From positions 10,653,725 through 10,717,724 of the forward strand of contig OZ022260.1 of NCBI GenBank assembly GCA_963978905.1: a stretch of 64,000 bases of DNA. Reading direction: 5' to 3'. Of this stretch, positions 38,718-52,089 are shown one piece after another. The notes under the pieces were generated by a model. The model worked only from the letters and a program-made list of their open reading frames with translations. It had not been told where the DNA came from and ran no database searches. Each line of letters opens with the position of its first letter. Within the stretch, counting starts at the first letter, position 1. The position numbers were made by a program, and so were the translations under genes. The stretch is from Trichostrongylus colubriformis. Taxonomy: Eukaryota > Nematoda > Chromadorea > Rhabditida > Trichostrongylidae.

Positions 38718-41237
38718 ATAGCCCACCGTCACCACTATCGTTTGCGTTTCTTTTATGCCCCTTGTCACCATACACACGCAGGCGTGAAAAACTCCTATTC
38801 ATCTTTGAGTGTTTTTGCCCTTTTGTCGCTCGTAAAAGGAGCTGTACGACGTATCAGCTCTTCATCCTTCTCCTTTACAAACAGGTTCTGTACTAAGATG
38901 ACCGTGAAGAAATTGAGACATTAATGGCCTGGGTATATGGATTTTAATACGGTTTTGCCACTGGGCAATTCCATTCGCTCACGAGAAATGTTACAGCATA
39001 AATGAAGCTTGGACTATTGGATAGGAATCAAAAAGGTAAAAACGAATTTTAAAGAAAAATTGCAGAAATAGCTATTTGGCTTCATATTCAGGGGTCTTTT
39101 AGTCTTTTGGGGTATAAAACCGATAGAATATTCAAAGCGATCACCTGGGCATTGTAGTGGACCGTTACCGCGAGCTTCAGTGACTGTACAGGCACAACGT
39201 GCCATCGAGAAGCACGGTTAATGCGAACGGTCTAGCTAATCGATAATCGATTAATATCATGACGCATCCATTACCAGCAGAATACCAAGTAATTTTGGGA
39301 TAACAGAAATGTCCTTAAAATTTAATTCAAAGTGGATAGATGCAGGGCTGAAAGAATGTGCGGGTCCCAATCGATCGATTGCCAATTAATCAATATTTAC
39401 CCAGGAAATCGATAAAGTACTATGACAAGTGATTCTAAGTGATCAAAGATAGAATCTCAGTGCTCAGAAAAGCGAACTCAGCAAACGGGACGTCAAACGG
39501 TAAAAATCAATAACTACCGATCAATAGTATGAAATAAATAAAAAAATGCGTCCTAGTAATGGAATCAAAAAAATTGCTCCCACTTGCACAAATCGGTAGT
39601 TAACGTAGCCAAGACAAAGCAGGAAATTAAAGGGGAGGATTACTGTAATCGCTTGTAAATGTGGTTGTTGGGCTTGACAATACCGTATGCCATTGCAAAC
39701 GAGGGTTCACAGCTCAAGCTCTTGTTTCAGCAATGGCTCTAATTTTCACAACTTTATTCATGTAGGAAGGGATATACGGGGGGGCACTCCATGCTGACGC
39801 ACACAATTGAGTCTCAGGTCCGCCATCAGACTTGACGATGTGACGTATGTAGGAGCATGGGGATTATCGATTGGCCAAGGTTACTGGGGGGAAAACTCGA
39901 AAGTGGAGCGGTTCACGATAGATGGCATGAAGAATTAATGTGGCACAAATAAACGAGTTCTGATGGGCGGGGGGAAGACTTGGTCGTCACCGTGAATCCA
40001 TCCCCGCCCGACTGGCATCGTCTGCCATTGCGCGGGAGATGCTTGTCCAGGTTGAAAATGACGCCCTTGTGAACAGGGTAATCCTCTGCTGCTTAGCATC
40101 GCCGCCTACGAAGGCCACCATTGGCCGCACACTGGCAGATGATCTTACGTGAAAGTGCATTTGTTTGTGCTGGAAAGACAGGAGCCATAACGGAAACTCC
40201 TATGTGATTTGATATCACATCTATGGTGGAACCGGTTCCGTTAAATGGCGATTTCCAGAAAATTCTTTAGGTGTGACAAACGATTGTCCGCTTCACTGTG
40301 ATTTCTGCTAAAACATTTTTAGAATGACGAATCGCTTGACATCAGTCGATTGTCAGCTGGTCAGCTACGAGGACGTCTAAAGCGGCCAGTTATTTACTAA
40401 TCAACCAGTTTCAGATACAAATCACGGTTCAGTTATTTGATTCATAAATGCGTCATGTTTCAGTTAATCACAAGAATCGATGGACTAGAGCTGATGAATT
40501 CGATCTAGTTGGTAGTAGGTGATCCAAGGCACCAGTATTGGTCCAGTGACCTGTTGCAAGGAATTCGAAATAACGTCTCCATTCTCGACTTCAACCGACT
40601 TGCGTAATAAGAAAAGTATATAACGTAAATAATATTTTAGCTGGAAGTTGTGATCTTCTATGTTTCGAATCCACCGGACCGCTGCTTTAGGGCCACCAGG
40701 CAGGGTCAGGAATGGGTCGAAGAATTCACAATCTCCGAGGAGGGTAGTATTTTGGGCTGGAAAATGAGAGGTTGTATTTCAAAATCGTCAACTATTTCTC
40801 GATGTCTATGTCTCCTTTTGAGGAATTAAGTAATGATGAAGCCATCCTGAAAAAAGTTGTCACAATCGACAACGCATACTTTGTATCCTAAAATGTCGAC
40901 TTTTTGAAGGTGAGTACAGGAACAGACAGCCTGGATGCGTCAAAGAAAGGGTGTCGCGTCTTCTACGAAATTTTCTCTATACCAAGTTTGACCCTGTCAC
41001 CCACTCCCCCCACCCCCACAGCGCCAATATATCACCTTGCTATAGAGGCCAAATCAACGAGGAGTCTACCGTGAACCTCGCGACCTGATCCGAACAGCAA
41101 AGTACCACAAAACTGCCATAACCAAGCCATGTCTCCAGAAAACTACCCCGAGTAGCTTCGTCCGGAGAGTCACGCCCTTCTGGAGAATCACGCCTCCCAC
41201 GTCAAGCTTTAGTGCGCTCATATGGAAAGGCTTCGAG
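38718..41237. other. Gene-free stretch
   Basis: The only notable item is a 90-codon stop-free stretch without ATG on the minus strand at 40485-40756, with a good acceptor before it. It has no recognisable homology. Confidence 0.4.
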
Positions 41238-41299
41238 GATATCTTGTTCTGGCTCCAGCACCTACTACGATATCTTGTTCTGGCTCCAGCACCTACTAC
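41238..41299. repeat. Exact 31-bp tandem duplication
   Basis: The unit starting GATATCTTGTTCTGGCTCCA and ending CACCTACTAC occurs at 41238-41268 and 41269-41299 without a mismatch. Confidence 0.9.
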
Positions 41300-42846
41300 A
41301 TCTCTTTGTGTAAGGTAGTTTCAAGGGATCGCGAAGGTAGAGTTTCATTCATCTATAGATTTGACCAAGGGCGGCACCAAGCGTGTACATAATGAGGGAT
41401 CGTGTTTGAAACAGTAATGTACTCAAACAAAACCTTATTAGGTGATCAATAACCGTTCTAGGTGATTGAGTTTGTACCATTTTAGGCTCGCGAAAGGCGC
41501 TAGACGCCGAAAACTTGTCTATAGAGCTCAAAATTTTTTGCGACGATTTTTTTACAACCGCTTTTAAAAGTTTGGAATAATTTTTAGAGCCTTTTGCAAT
41601 AAATTTTGCAAGCCTCACATTGTTCAATACACATTTAGATCAAAATTACGCTTCGGGACAAGACCATGCTCGAGTTCTAGGTGAACTAATATATGTAAGA
41701 CGAGACAAAACATAGGCGGTATTCCAAAGGAGTGAAGGAATCGAAACATTGTGATGTGTTCATATCCAGTAACCGTGTAGGTAGACGGCAACATCAAAAA
41801 CTATTCAGCCAGACATCACACCGGTCAGGAAAGGGACCGGGAGGATGGGGAGGGCATCGGAAGAAAGAGGGAAATGGGAAGAAATGATCGTTTTGAAACG
41901 AACATTCGAGGTTAAAAGCGATAATCGGGGAAAAACCCGGATTCATTGTGGTGTGTATTCGTTTCTCCTGCGCATCTCTTTGAACTACATGATCATCTTC
42001 TCGAGTTGCTCGCTAAAGGAGATGTCATGTCGTGCAGTAGGGTGCATTTCATTTATTCATGGTGAAATGATTAAAACAACTAATAGCAATCAAATGAGAC
42101 AAATATTGGTGAAATACGCGAAAGGGTCTAAAAAATGTGTTCATGATCAAATAATTTACTGCATTCACGTCCAGCAAGGGGTCGTGTGTGCAATGTGTGC
42201 AACCTGAGGAGCTGCAAGCACTAGCTAAATCTTACCGTTGACGAAAATTGCCACCTCCCGGTGTCTTAAATGGCACACGGGTATGGGAACCTTCCAGGTG
42301 AGGAAACCAATTTGCCGGATACTAGCAAGAAGACGGAAAATAAATAAAAGGCAAGACTAGCCATAGGTTGGAGAGGGTGTCATGGCTCAATTCATTGTCT
42401 CACATGATACGTGGAGATCTGTTTACTCAAAGGACTCAAAAAATACTACTCATCAAGAGCATGGCGTACTCTTGGACGTGTTGTTGCACGCTCACATCTT
42501 AGTTACCAGTAGTCGTTCCTTACAGTAATCACTTCTGAATCATCTAATTTTATAATGATTGATACAGACGGATGTGGTGCTTTGGCATGTAGCCCTGACA
42601 AGCTTTCTCCGTTGAAAATTCCTCCATGCTAAAAATCTGCAGAAGCAAAAGAAACTTGCAGCTTCGAACCTGTTCTATCGAAGGCGTGTGGCTAATCTAA
42701 AACCGGGCTTTTTCTCGTGGCACCAAAGGTGGTTTTCATCGTCAAAATGCCGACAATTTTACGCATTCCGCCGTTGGCGCAATGCGCTAACGTCAATCAG
42801 TTCCTTTTGCTGATCCCCCCCCCCCCAAGCAGAACCGGCTCTTGTA
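41300..42846. other. Gene-free stretch
   Basis: Open frames at 41349-41627 (minus) and 41845-42207 (plus) have no recognisable domain and no splice context. Confidence 0.4.
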
Positions 42847-43744
42847 TTAGGTTGTAAGGAAAGTTTTGGCCGGTTTTTGAAAGTTCAATTTCGAGAGATC
42901 ATAACTCGGCTCAGAGTGCATCTTTTCTCACAGAATGAGCACCATTAGATTCGCTACACTTTTGGCAACACTATGCATACCTACGTATCTCAATTTGGTA
43001 AAGGGCCGATAATTTACATTGCGCGAAATGAAAAAAAGTCGACTCCAAATCGCCACTCTTTCTAAACACACTGCTACTGAAGGAGCTGGCCAGATGTTTT
43101 GAGAAGTAGGGCATAGTTAGCGCTAGATCTGATGAACATGATAGACGAGTAAGGGCCTTACCCTGCAACTGCTTCAATTAGTGGAAGAGGATTTGTGAAA
43201 AATGCGCTCGCGCATGACTGCCGTGAGGGGTCCCACGGCACTCATTTTTTGGATTTTTCCAAATCAAGGCCACTTGAGGTGGTCAACTAAGGTTGCTTGT
43301 TGAGGGCCAACACTTGTGGATATCCCCTGCAAATATGGACGCTCATCGCCTTCTGCCGTTTCAGTTAAAGCGATTTGATCAATTGAAAATCCAAGCAGCT
43401 CGTTCTCATTTCTGCACTTCTGAAACCAGAGACAATGTGTTCCATCCAGTGATGCACCCCCTCCTCTTGCAGTATTCACATTTGTGGTCACCTTCGCTGG
43501 GACTCGGCTAAACAAGAACTCTTGAAGTGGAGTCATCTTAAAAGTGCCATTTTCGCAGCACTTCAAAATTTCTCTAATAATTCGAAAACCTTGTGGCATT
43601 CCAAATAAAACATATATTTTGAAAGAGCAACTTTTTGTCTATCTAATGAACACAATATGTCAGCTGATTCATGTTGACGCGCTCTGATATTTAAATTTAT
43701 CTTGTGAACGCGAAAAAGCGGCCAGAACTTTCCTTACAACCTAA
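42847..43744 (-). pseudogene. Degenerate mariner-like element
   Basis: Ends TTAGGTTGTAAGGAAAGTTT and AACTTTCCTTACAACCTAA are inverse and flanked by TA (42845-42846 and 43745-43746). On the minus strand at 42971-43177 a decayed transposase C-terminus is readable (SDLALT, then FSKHLASSF). The N-terminal half is not recognisable. Length is 898 bp. Confidence 0.75.
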
Positions 43745-44269
43745 TAGAATCGACGCTTTGCGTGGAGGAACCCAACGGCAGAAAAACGTCCCCACGATGT
43801 TACAAATCTTTTTCGATTTTACTACGAGCACTACGGAATGTAAACAACATTCCAATGAAATGTAGATGGCTGTATTGAGCATGTGACACGATCTGCCTAG
43901 TTACTGCCTTTGAATGGGAAACAGATGTGATTCGCCGATCCGGAAGGCTTATGGGTCTCATTTAGGGTACACCGGGAATCGAGGATTGCTCAAGAGGGGT
44001 CGTATTTCATGAGCGAGATGGGGGTCGTAATTGCTGGGGTCAGCAATGACTTCAAGCGAGTTGTTAAGCGAAACGTGCCGTTATGTAAATAAATATGATT
44101 CAATGTGAATGACCAACATAAAAACTACAGTAATAAAATACTTAGTAATACTATGCAAACGGCAATAGTTAATGATCCGGTAGCGTTAATGTAGATGTTG
44201 AAAGAGGGGGGTCGTACTTGGGTCTCCGCTGAGGGGATGTTCCGGAGCGGCTATTTTCCTCGGCACCTG

Positions 44270-46980
44270 TGTGTGCCCTAGTCTCATTGCCATTACAATC
44301 CCGTTCCAAAGAAGTGAATAGGAAAAAATCAGTTCAAAAAATTACGGTATAATATATTCTATGCTGATCCTATGGAAGTATGAGGGTACTAGGAAGGCGG
44401 TTTTGCAGAAAAGTTGACCATAAGGTCAAACCATATCGACTTCTACCAAATTTGCTGCCGGAATCTTCGTGCGATTTTTTTTGGAGTATCGTTTCCGCTT
44501 CCCTAATCTGCGCTCTAAATCGAGATCGACGGACTAATTCTCCACAAATCGTCAGGCGACCTTAACTCGGTTAATGGTGGACTAAATGGAGGATCGTAAT
44601 GGACTCGTCTCAATTTCTCGAGCTTGAGGATATATGAACCCTTGAAAGATAACAAAGGATAAGGTTTAAGCGTTATTCAATCCTCTACTAGGATGCGCCG
44701 CGCATTCTACTCCCATACAAAATCGTTGTGGCGGGTGATTGGATTTGGCTTATATAATGACTTACGAGGACAAGTCGATATACAAGTTTCCCAGACGAGT
44801 ACGTTTGTACCAGTTGCTGCCCGCGACGAAAATCTTGGTTGCCCAGGGCGGGCGTTGATGTAGGATTTTATCCCAGCACCGAGAGAGTGCAATGCAACCA
44901 CCTGTCACTGCATCACCTCCGCCCATGTGAACCCATAAATATGATAGCAGGCCACCAATGTCACTTTTAAAAGTTGATCAATTAATAACTAATTAATTAA
45001 TCAATAGTGACTGTGATGAAGTAGATAAAGATAAAGTTAATTAATTGATAACAACTTTACGGCCAGGTATTCTCTAGTCATTACGAGCAACCTATTTTGC
45101 CATGAGAGTCAAAAGTAAAACGATACCAGTTTTTTGAACAGAGCATAGGAGACTTAAAGATGGCAGTGGTGTCGATTCACACGGAGAATACACCTTCTTA
45201 CTGAGAGTAGAGGTGTCATCTGTGTGCGTGAACACCGAAACCATGGGAGGAGCCGCAGTTACTGCGAAATAACCTTCAAAATTTTATTCGGAAATGTGAT
45301 CACAACAGGTTCTCCAATTCAGCGCGTGGGTGGAGGGGGAAGATGCAATGGATACCGATCTAAGATTCTGGTTCAATTTTTCTGGTTCTATGTTCGAAAC
45401 ATATTCATGGACAAAGTTCAATTGCAGAATGTGTTCAAATTCAAGCTAAAATGATTGGATACAACGCGAACAAGATCGTTTTAGAAAAAAATGCCGACGA
45501 ATACTGTAAAACCCGGTTTCTTCGGTTTTTTCACAGTCACTCCGAAAAATGTTCAGATATCAAGACTAGCAATACTTTTCAGCGAAGGGCATACATATTC
45601 AGAAATGTAACAGTGTTCGGAGGGATGAGTTGCTTGATCATATTTCAGGGAGATAATGATCATAGAAAAGATGGAAGGAACATAAAAATTGGAATCGGTA
45701 TTATTAAACTAGCAATACACATCTGACTTCTCCCAAATACATATTTTTCAGCGCTTAGATTACAACCACATAAAAATCGGGCAGTCGGACCCGGAAGCTC
45801 GAAACAACGGCGTAAACGTCGTAAACGTGGACAAACGTCGACGCAGCTTTTCTAGTCTTTGAGTCTTCCTACCAGCTGGAGGCTTGAGATCAAATCCTGT
45901 CGGCGACACCGGTGTCTCCTATCCCGTAAGATGACATAGAGCTAGTACCACGAACTAAAATGAAAACAATAAGAAGAGGTGACTGGGTACGTTGGGGGTG
46001 GGAAGGGGTGGGGGTGCATTTGAATTCCTTCACGATTCCCGGTATTCGCCAAAGATGTGCCACATAAGTAGTGCCTTTTTTCAAACGAAAATTTTCCCTT
46101 CAAAATACAAGTTTTTACAACGTACAGCATCATATTTTTTTTGCTCCATAAATTGACATGTTCAGTTTCTATGTGCGTCGTAATGGGACCGATTTTCACG
46201 ATGATGGAGTGGTTAGTTTAGTCGATAAAAATTGACCGAACCGGCAATTAGTTGAAACAATATATTCTTAAGGAAAATTAACCAATAATTGTCCCGTACC
46301 TACTTCTTCTGCAAGTTCCACCAACTGATTGTTCGAAAAGTCACGTCGCTCTTACCAATCAGTCAGAAGAGTGGTCAAACGTCAAGTACAGGTAATGAGT
46401 AAGGACAGGGAAACATTACTGACCGGATTTCTTGAGTTTCTGTTGAAAAAATAAATTGTGCAGTAATGTCAACTGGGCCGCTACCACACAGTTTTGAAAT
46501 TCCATATAAATCACAGCCGAAACAAAAACGACGCATATTATTGATAGAGCAGAAGAAATCCCTCCCAATGTTTCATAAAGCATTGCTGAACAAGGGATTT
46601 GAAAGGAAAATTTTCATTTTGAATAAACGTGAGTGCTTTGGGAGAAAGGAATTTAAAATAAGAACGATGTGAGTACTCGATTCAAGCGATTATTGAAATT
46701 TATAGAAGAGATCGAGGCCAAGTACGTGTCACTAAATGGTTGATTTTCCTAAAGTGAAATATAGTGTTCTGATCAATTGCCGATTTGGCCAATATTTGTT
46801 GGCTGAACTTACCCTTCGCCAGCCTGGATGTCGGCCCCATTCTATCATACTCAAAAATTGAACATCACTCTTTGTAGAGCAGAAAAATTTCTTTTATATA
46901 ACATGCTGTAAAAATTTTTAATTTTATAGGAGAAATTTTTGCTCTAAAAAATAATTTACTTATGAAATTATCAGTTATTA
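44270..46980. other. Interior of the 4.7-kb element, no gene recognised
   Basis: A run of open frames on plus (45224-45726) and an acceptor-preceded stretch at 45750-45855 with a basic tract (KQRRKRRKRG in one frame) are visible. None resembles a known transposase by eye. Confidence 0.35.
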
Positions 46981-47662
46981 GGTCTATGCAGAATAAATGG
47001 CCGAAACGTAATTGGCCATAACTTCGCTCAGACACAACTTTATTTGTCGAAATAAAAACCATTCGAATCTACAGAATTTTGCCAACGATCTGGTAAGGAA
47101 AATATACCAAAAAATCAAAATCTGGATTGCGAGAATCAACAAAGTCAAGAATGGCATTTTTACCGTGCATAATTTTTCTGCCGCAGGTTTGCATCGGGAA
47201 CCCGGAAAAAGTGGTAATCCGTCAGTGATAGGTCTGGGGAATAAGGGGGGTGAGGGACAGGCTCAATGCCTAACTGCATCATTTTTTTACTGGGTGCGCA
47301 AAACAACGCAAACCCCACAGTTCGCAAGTCACCCGGCAGAAACTGATCGAGACTCTCCCTCACCCCCCCCCCCCTTATTCCCCAGACCTATCTCTGACGA
47401 GCTACCACTTCTTCCCGGTTCTCGATGCAAACCTGAGTCAGAAGGAGTTCGCCGAAACGATGCATGTTGAGAATGCCATCGTTGACTTTATTCATTTTCT
47501 CAATCCTGAATTTGATCATGATGGCATATTTTCTTCACCAGATCGTTGGCAAGGTTGTATAGATTCGAATGGTTTTTATTTCGACAAATAAAGTTGTGTC
47601 TGAGCGAAGTTATGGCGTTTTGAAAAAAGTAGTCCGTTTCGGCCATTTATTCTGCATAGACC
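46981..47662. mobile_element. Fold-back mariner of a second family
   Basis: Ends GGTCTATGCAGAATAAATGG and CCATTTATTCTGCATAGACC are inverse with TA on both sides. The arms are inverted copies of a mariner transposase 3' end. The plus-strand arm after the C-rich centre reads LTSYHF-like sequence then DRWQGCIDSNGFYFDK and a TAA. The minus-strand arm reads PHPPYSPDLSLTDYHFF. No N-terminal half is present. It is inserted inside the 4.7-kb element. Confidence 0.82.
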
Positions 47663-48644
47663 TAGTAGTTCCTTAAATAAACACCAGCAAGGGAACGTTT
47701 GCGCAAAAAAAAGGAAAACAGGTCTACAGAGACAAAATCATACAAAACTTTTGATTACAGCACCGAAAAGGTCTCGTAACATGTAACTTAGCTATGAGGT
47801 GTCCTGTTCTCCAATTTTGTGTGGGTGAGTAAGTCATGGCACACTTTCCATTGTGTAACTTCAATACCACTTAGTTCTTCACTGCGATCACATACCGCAA
47901 AATTTAAGCAGCCAACCAATAAAGAAATGAAGGCCTTACAATAGTACACCCCACACATTCATTTCAGCATAGTCAATGTCTACAAGTGGAACTCTGGAGA
48001 TCGTTCCATATGATATCAAATTTATGGTTGTCAGCATTCCTGGGTGATAGCGATAACAACGAATTTAGTCTACTTGTATGACAGTTTCACAAAAAAAAAA
48101 CACACTCGTTTGAAGAATCGCCTATCGTCGGCTCTTCATACTCAAGGAGGGTGACTATTTTGACGCGAATGGTTCGCCAAGTGTCTTTCCCACTTTTCCA
48201 CCTAATTCCGCGAAGAACCATGTAGAAAGGAGCCATGCCGAACCATTCGCGAACGGTCAGCCAGCCATCAACAAACAAATTTTGTTGGAGCTCCCTACTT
48301 AGTTGAAAACAATCGCCAACGAGGAAAATAGCCGCTTCAGTACAATCCCCTCCTCTACGAGTACCAAGTACGACCCCCTCTTCCTTTTTTGAACTCTGCA
48401 ATACCAGGCACTGTTGTCAGATTGTATAGTTGTAATTTATTCTTTTGCTATGTATTCTTATTTGAAGTTAGAAGATATTAATTTCACATTTTCTCATACG
48501 AGTTCGCTGCGAAACACTCCGGCTGCCGTCTGCTTATTGAAAAATTGGATTTAGGCGCTTATCGCAGACCTCTGCAGGAACGATCCCTCCTTCCGTCCGG
48601 CCAGATAGGACCCCCTGTCGAAAACTCCTCGATTCCCGGTGTAC

Positions 48645-49429
48645 ACTGGTAGTCACTTGTATCTCAGTGGCTGTAGAACAGCGCAGTTCGATAGGAAGGA
48701 TGGGAGGTCAATGGTCAGGATTCATTGATCCTATGCAGAGGTTTCCAAGTCGGGAAATTACAGGACATTGGTCTGAACTAAGAGAACCACAGATATTCAT
48801 TCTGATAAGTTGTCAGAAACGAATTATATACCTTACCGAAATCCCCAAGGCCATATATTCTCAGCGAATCCTCAGTGCGAAGTGCTGCAACGACAATTCT
48901 GGAGGCACTGATAGAGGTAATTCAGGCAGAACATGGGAAGATCATCAAATAGAAGATGCTGCTGCGAGGTGCTTGATAGTACGAAAGTGAAGAAAAGTGA
49001 AAAAAGAATAAAACGGTGAAACGAAATGAACGGTCAAAAACTCGACTCGAGAACTAGTACCTCCCTCAGCGTTTATTCTCAAAAGGGGCGGGTCGGACTG
49101 AAAAAAGGGGCGGGCTGGAATAAACCAAGTGACGCTTGTTGGAGAAGACGGCTCTGACGGAGCCCGGGGGCACTATTTTTCATCGGAAACATCGACACAT
49201 ATAGCCATCTTGAACTCCTAGATTTCATTTACGTGACCCAATTTAAAAGTTCTCATTACCCGGATTACCCCTATCACTGTCATTGAAGAATTAACCACAG
49301 AAACTAAAGTTCCTCTGTTACCCATATAAGTTATATTGCATACATATATGTACATACTGCGAGCTACATGCGTTTTGGATGACATACAGCTCTTCCGAGT
49401 AATCACCGACGAGATACGGTTGTAAGAGG
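48645..49429. other. Gene-free stretch with MITE fragment
   Basis: Near 49300-49345 a fragment (CTCTGTTACCCATATAAG) resembles the palindromic MITE family. GGGGCGGG(C/T) repeats occur around 49085-49115. Confidence 0.4.
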
Positions 49430-49436
49430 AGGCGCA

Positions 49437-49715
49437 ATAGAGTAAGCTTTAAGAGACGGTCACCTTGTCAGAGACGCAGAGTGGAAAGCAAGTCAATACT
49501 AGGCGCGAGAATTTGAACTGCGCTATTCCAGCCGACAGCTATTCAAATGCTGCATAGCAAGAATTCGAACGAGTTGTTCTTCTTCGAGTTTTTCTATCTC
49601 TACAATGGAATAGAGAAAATTTCTCGGTTTTTTCGTGTTTCTCTTCATGTATTGCATCTATTAGAGTGATTCTGCAAGGAATCAAAGACATGGAATTTCC
49701 GTAGACGATCCTTCA
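49437..49715. repeat. Dispersed repeat related to 3400-3665 and 37805-38100
   Basis: It shares CAGAGACGCAGAGTGGAAAG, TTTCTCGGTTTTTTCGTGTT and a terminal CCGTAGACGATCCTTC with the other copies. Confidence 0.6.
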
Positions 49716-50702
49716 AGAAGACCTTGATGAAGAGTCCGTGATGGGCTTGGAGGAGCGCTTGTTCACCCTTCGACGCCAATGCTGCGGTCACATATGCACA
49801 CCTCTACCATCTACACATTCGATCTGACCCTGAAAGGCCTGTGCTACCTTTCTTTCCCTTCCTTTACTACATGCTGGAATTTAGACTTACCAATGACAAC
49901 GATGAGATTCTATTATAGCGCTAGCGGAATTTGAAGTCAAAAAAAATAATTATTGCACTTGCCATTTTGCAGAGATATTCAAAGTTTTTATTCGTGCATT
50001 TTGCTTTTTCAAATATTCGAAGAAGCACCGCGTTTTAATATTGTTTTCAGAATTTTCAAAAAAAATCGAGGTTGAATAATAAAACCTTCTTGGCTGGACC
50101 AGCTTCACAAGATTTGCATATCTATAAATGGCACGTAAAGCACGCTACTGGAACAATTCATGTTAAGGCATGTGTGAAATGTTACTGTTCTCCTGAGCTA
50201 ACAAGTTGTTCCCCCCTAAATGACATACCACCGAAATAACCATCAAAGACTCCCCACAGAGTGTGAAATTACGACTTAACTTCTAGATTCCACATAGATG
50301 AACTACGGCTGCCCAGAAACTCTCCTAAACAGGCAGACTTATTGACTACTACTTTAGCGATTCACTGGGGCACAAAACTGGTAATCACTTCAAATGGTGA
50401 CAAAATGTGATACGGTGTGATGGAGAAGGCGGGGAAGAGTGTGACGTTGGCGAGGAGATCGTCGTTGGCGCGCACAAGAGGAGAGCGGACTGGTTCCGTT
50501 CGACCTTTTACACTACATAGTTCTCCAACATTAATCGAAACATCCATACACACAGTGATTGACAAAAACTTTCCTATTGCAAGATATCAAGTCAATCCAA
50601 TTCAGTTCTGTTCCGAAGAAACCATTATCAATAGAGCTTCCGATTTATCAAAAATTGCATTCCGAGAAAAAAGAGCAGAGTCAAGACATTCTGAAGATAG
50701 GC
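49716..50702. other. Gene-free stretch
   Basis: Overlapping open frames at 50362-50746 on both strands show no recognisable protein. Confidence 0.4.
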
Positions 50703-51190
50703 GGTGCAATCAGTTAACGGGCGGAGCTGTGTGGTCAAACAGATAGACCTTAAACGGTTCCCTTTCGTTTTGAACATACGGAGTTATGTGACATCCAATA
50801 AACTTTGCGGTTTACTTCAAAGGTGACCAACTAAGGCAGTGTATCACGAGTGGGCGGGGCTATCTGTGGTGAAGAGAGACCTTGGAAACTTTCCTTTAGT
50901 TTGGAGCATATGAACTCCTGCAACATTTGATAAATCCTGCGCTTTATTTCAAGTGTGACCAAGTAAGGTAGGGGAATCGTAAGTGAATAGGGCGATCCAG
51001 AGATGCGTGGAGCGATTCGTGGGTGGGTGATTCACGTGCGCAAAAAGGATTTTGATATGTTTTTTCGTCCACTTCCAGCGCGGAAATCTCTAGAATTTCT
51101 TTCTGTACGTCTTAGTTCGCAAATGATCAAAGAAGCCAGGAAAAACACAAATGGGCGGGGCGATCCAGACGTGGGCGGAACTGTCCAAAC
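50703..51190. repeat. Diverged tandem repeat, unit about 130-150 bp
   Basis: Successive units start with a GGGCGG(A/G)GC block, contain CCTT(T/A)(C/A)GTTT(T/G)GA and ATA(C/T)G(G/A)A(G/C)T, and end with GTGACCAA(C/G)TAAGG (near 50821 and 50950). A third, weaker unit follows at about 51000. Confidence 0.5.
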
Positions 51191-52089
51191 CAAATGGCCG
51201 GATCACCAACTGCAATGATGTCTATAACCGTCTAGTTCTATAATCCACTAGTCGGCAAAGCATGTTGACTTCAAACAAAAAGACAACCAGATAGATTAAA
51301 GATCGAAGACTGCAAGATGACCTTGTAAGCTATAAAAACACCCACGGAAAGGGGAACTTTGCAACCGAATGCAACCAGAGCGATCTCGGGTTTTCAGTGC
51401 CGAGTTGAAGGTCATCAACCGATCGCCATTACTGTGCGTAAAAGGGCGGAGTAAGCTGTCGAATTCGACGAAACGACGAAGAATTATGGTTACGTGGAAA
51501 AACAAACGTTGCGTAGGCGACGGAAATGGTGCGAAGACGACTTGGGCGAATCCCATTCCATGGGGCGGGGCGACAAAGCCTGTTTTTTTCACGCGCGCTC
51601 GCGTTACCTGTCTTCCACCCCGTTGCTAGCTGAGGCAGACACACATACAGAGAACTAACTGAGACCTAAAAACCGTAATACAATTAATCCACTAAAACCG
51701 GTTAACCACCACAACAGGAACTGTAATGGTGAGAAGTTGCACAGAAAGGGTGAGGGACCGGTCGCTTTATAAAGACTTCAAAAGCTCACAAATCAATGGG
51801 CACTGATAGGTTCTACAAGCCAAGCTGCCAAAAGATCGCCATCGTCCGATAATGGACTTATAGCTTGATATTATGGTCTTGATCCTTGCCTTATACCCCT
51901 TTGTAGGTATTGTGGGTCGCATCTTATACAGCACGAAGCGTAGGAAATGTACAACAGCACGATAGCCCATGAAATACAAGCCAGTTTTTAGATACCCTGA
52001 TCAGACTGTAAAGCGCCATGTAGCCTTCACCCATCTCAGATAAAGGATCTTTAGCGAAACATACAGAAGGACCGGCAGCACTCTAGATA
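51191..52089. other. Gene-free stretch
   Basis: Open frames on both strands around 51300-51640 mirror each other and have no recognisable domain. Confidence 0.4.

Larger units (their letters stand above)
43967..48644. mobile_element. 4.7-kb element with long degenerate terminal inverted repeats
   Basis: GTACACCGGGAATCGAGGA opens it and the exact inverse TCCTCGATTCCCGGTGTAC closes it. A second block inside each end also matches inverted: GGGTCGTACTTGG and GCGGCTATTTTCCTCG at 44212-44260 with 48300-48385. Terminal repeats are thus about 300-350 bp, best conserved at both their edges. No transposase was recognised in the interior, which hosts a later mariner palindrome at 46981-47662 and a tRNA-like fragment near 44850. 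The superfamily is unknown. Confidence 0.6.

Noticed and set aside
40485..40756. 90-codon stop-free stretch on the minus strand after a good acceptor
   Set aside because: No start codon, no recognisable homology and no partner exon. A stretch of this length is expected by chance in 64 kb.
45750..45855. Acceptor-preceded stretch with a basic tract
   Set aside because: Two competing frames both end soon, with no upstream exon. It is probably the interior of the degraded 4.7-kb element.
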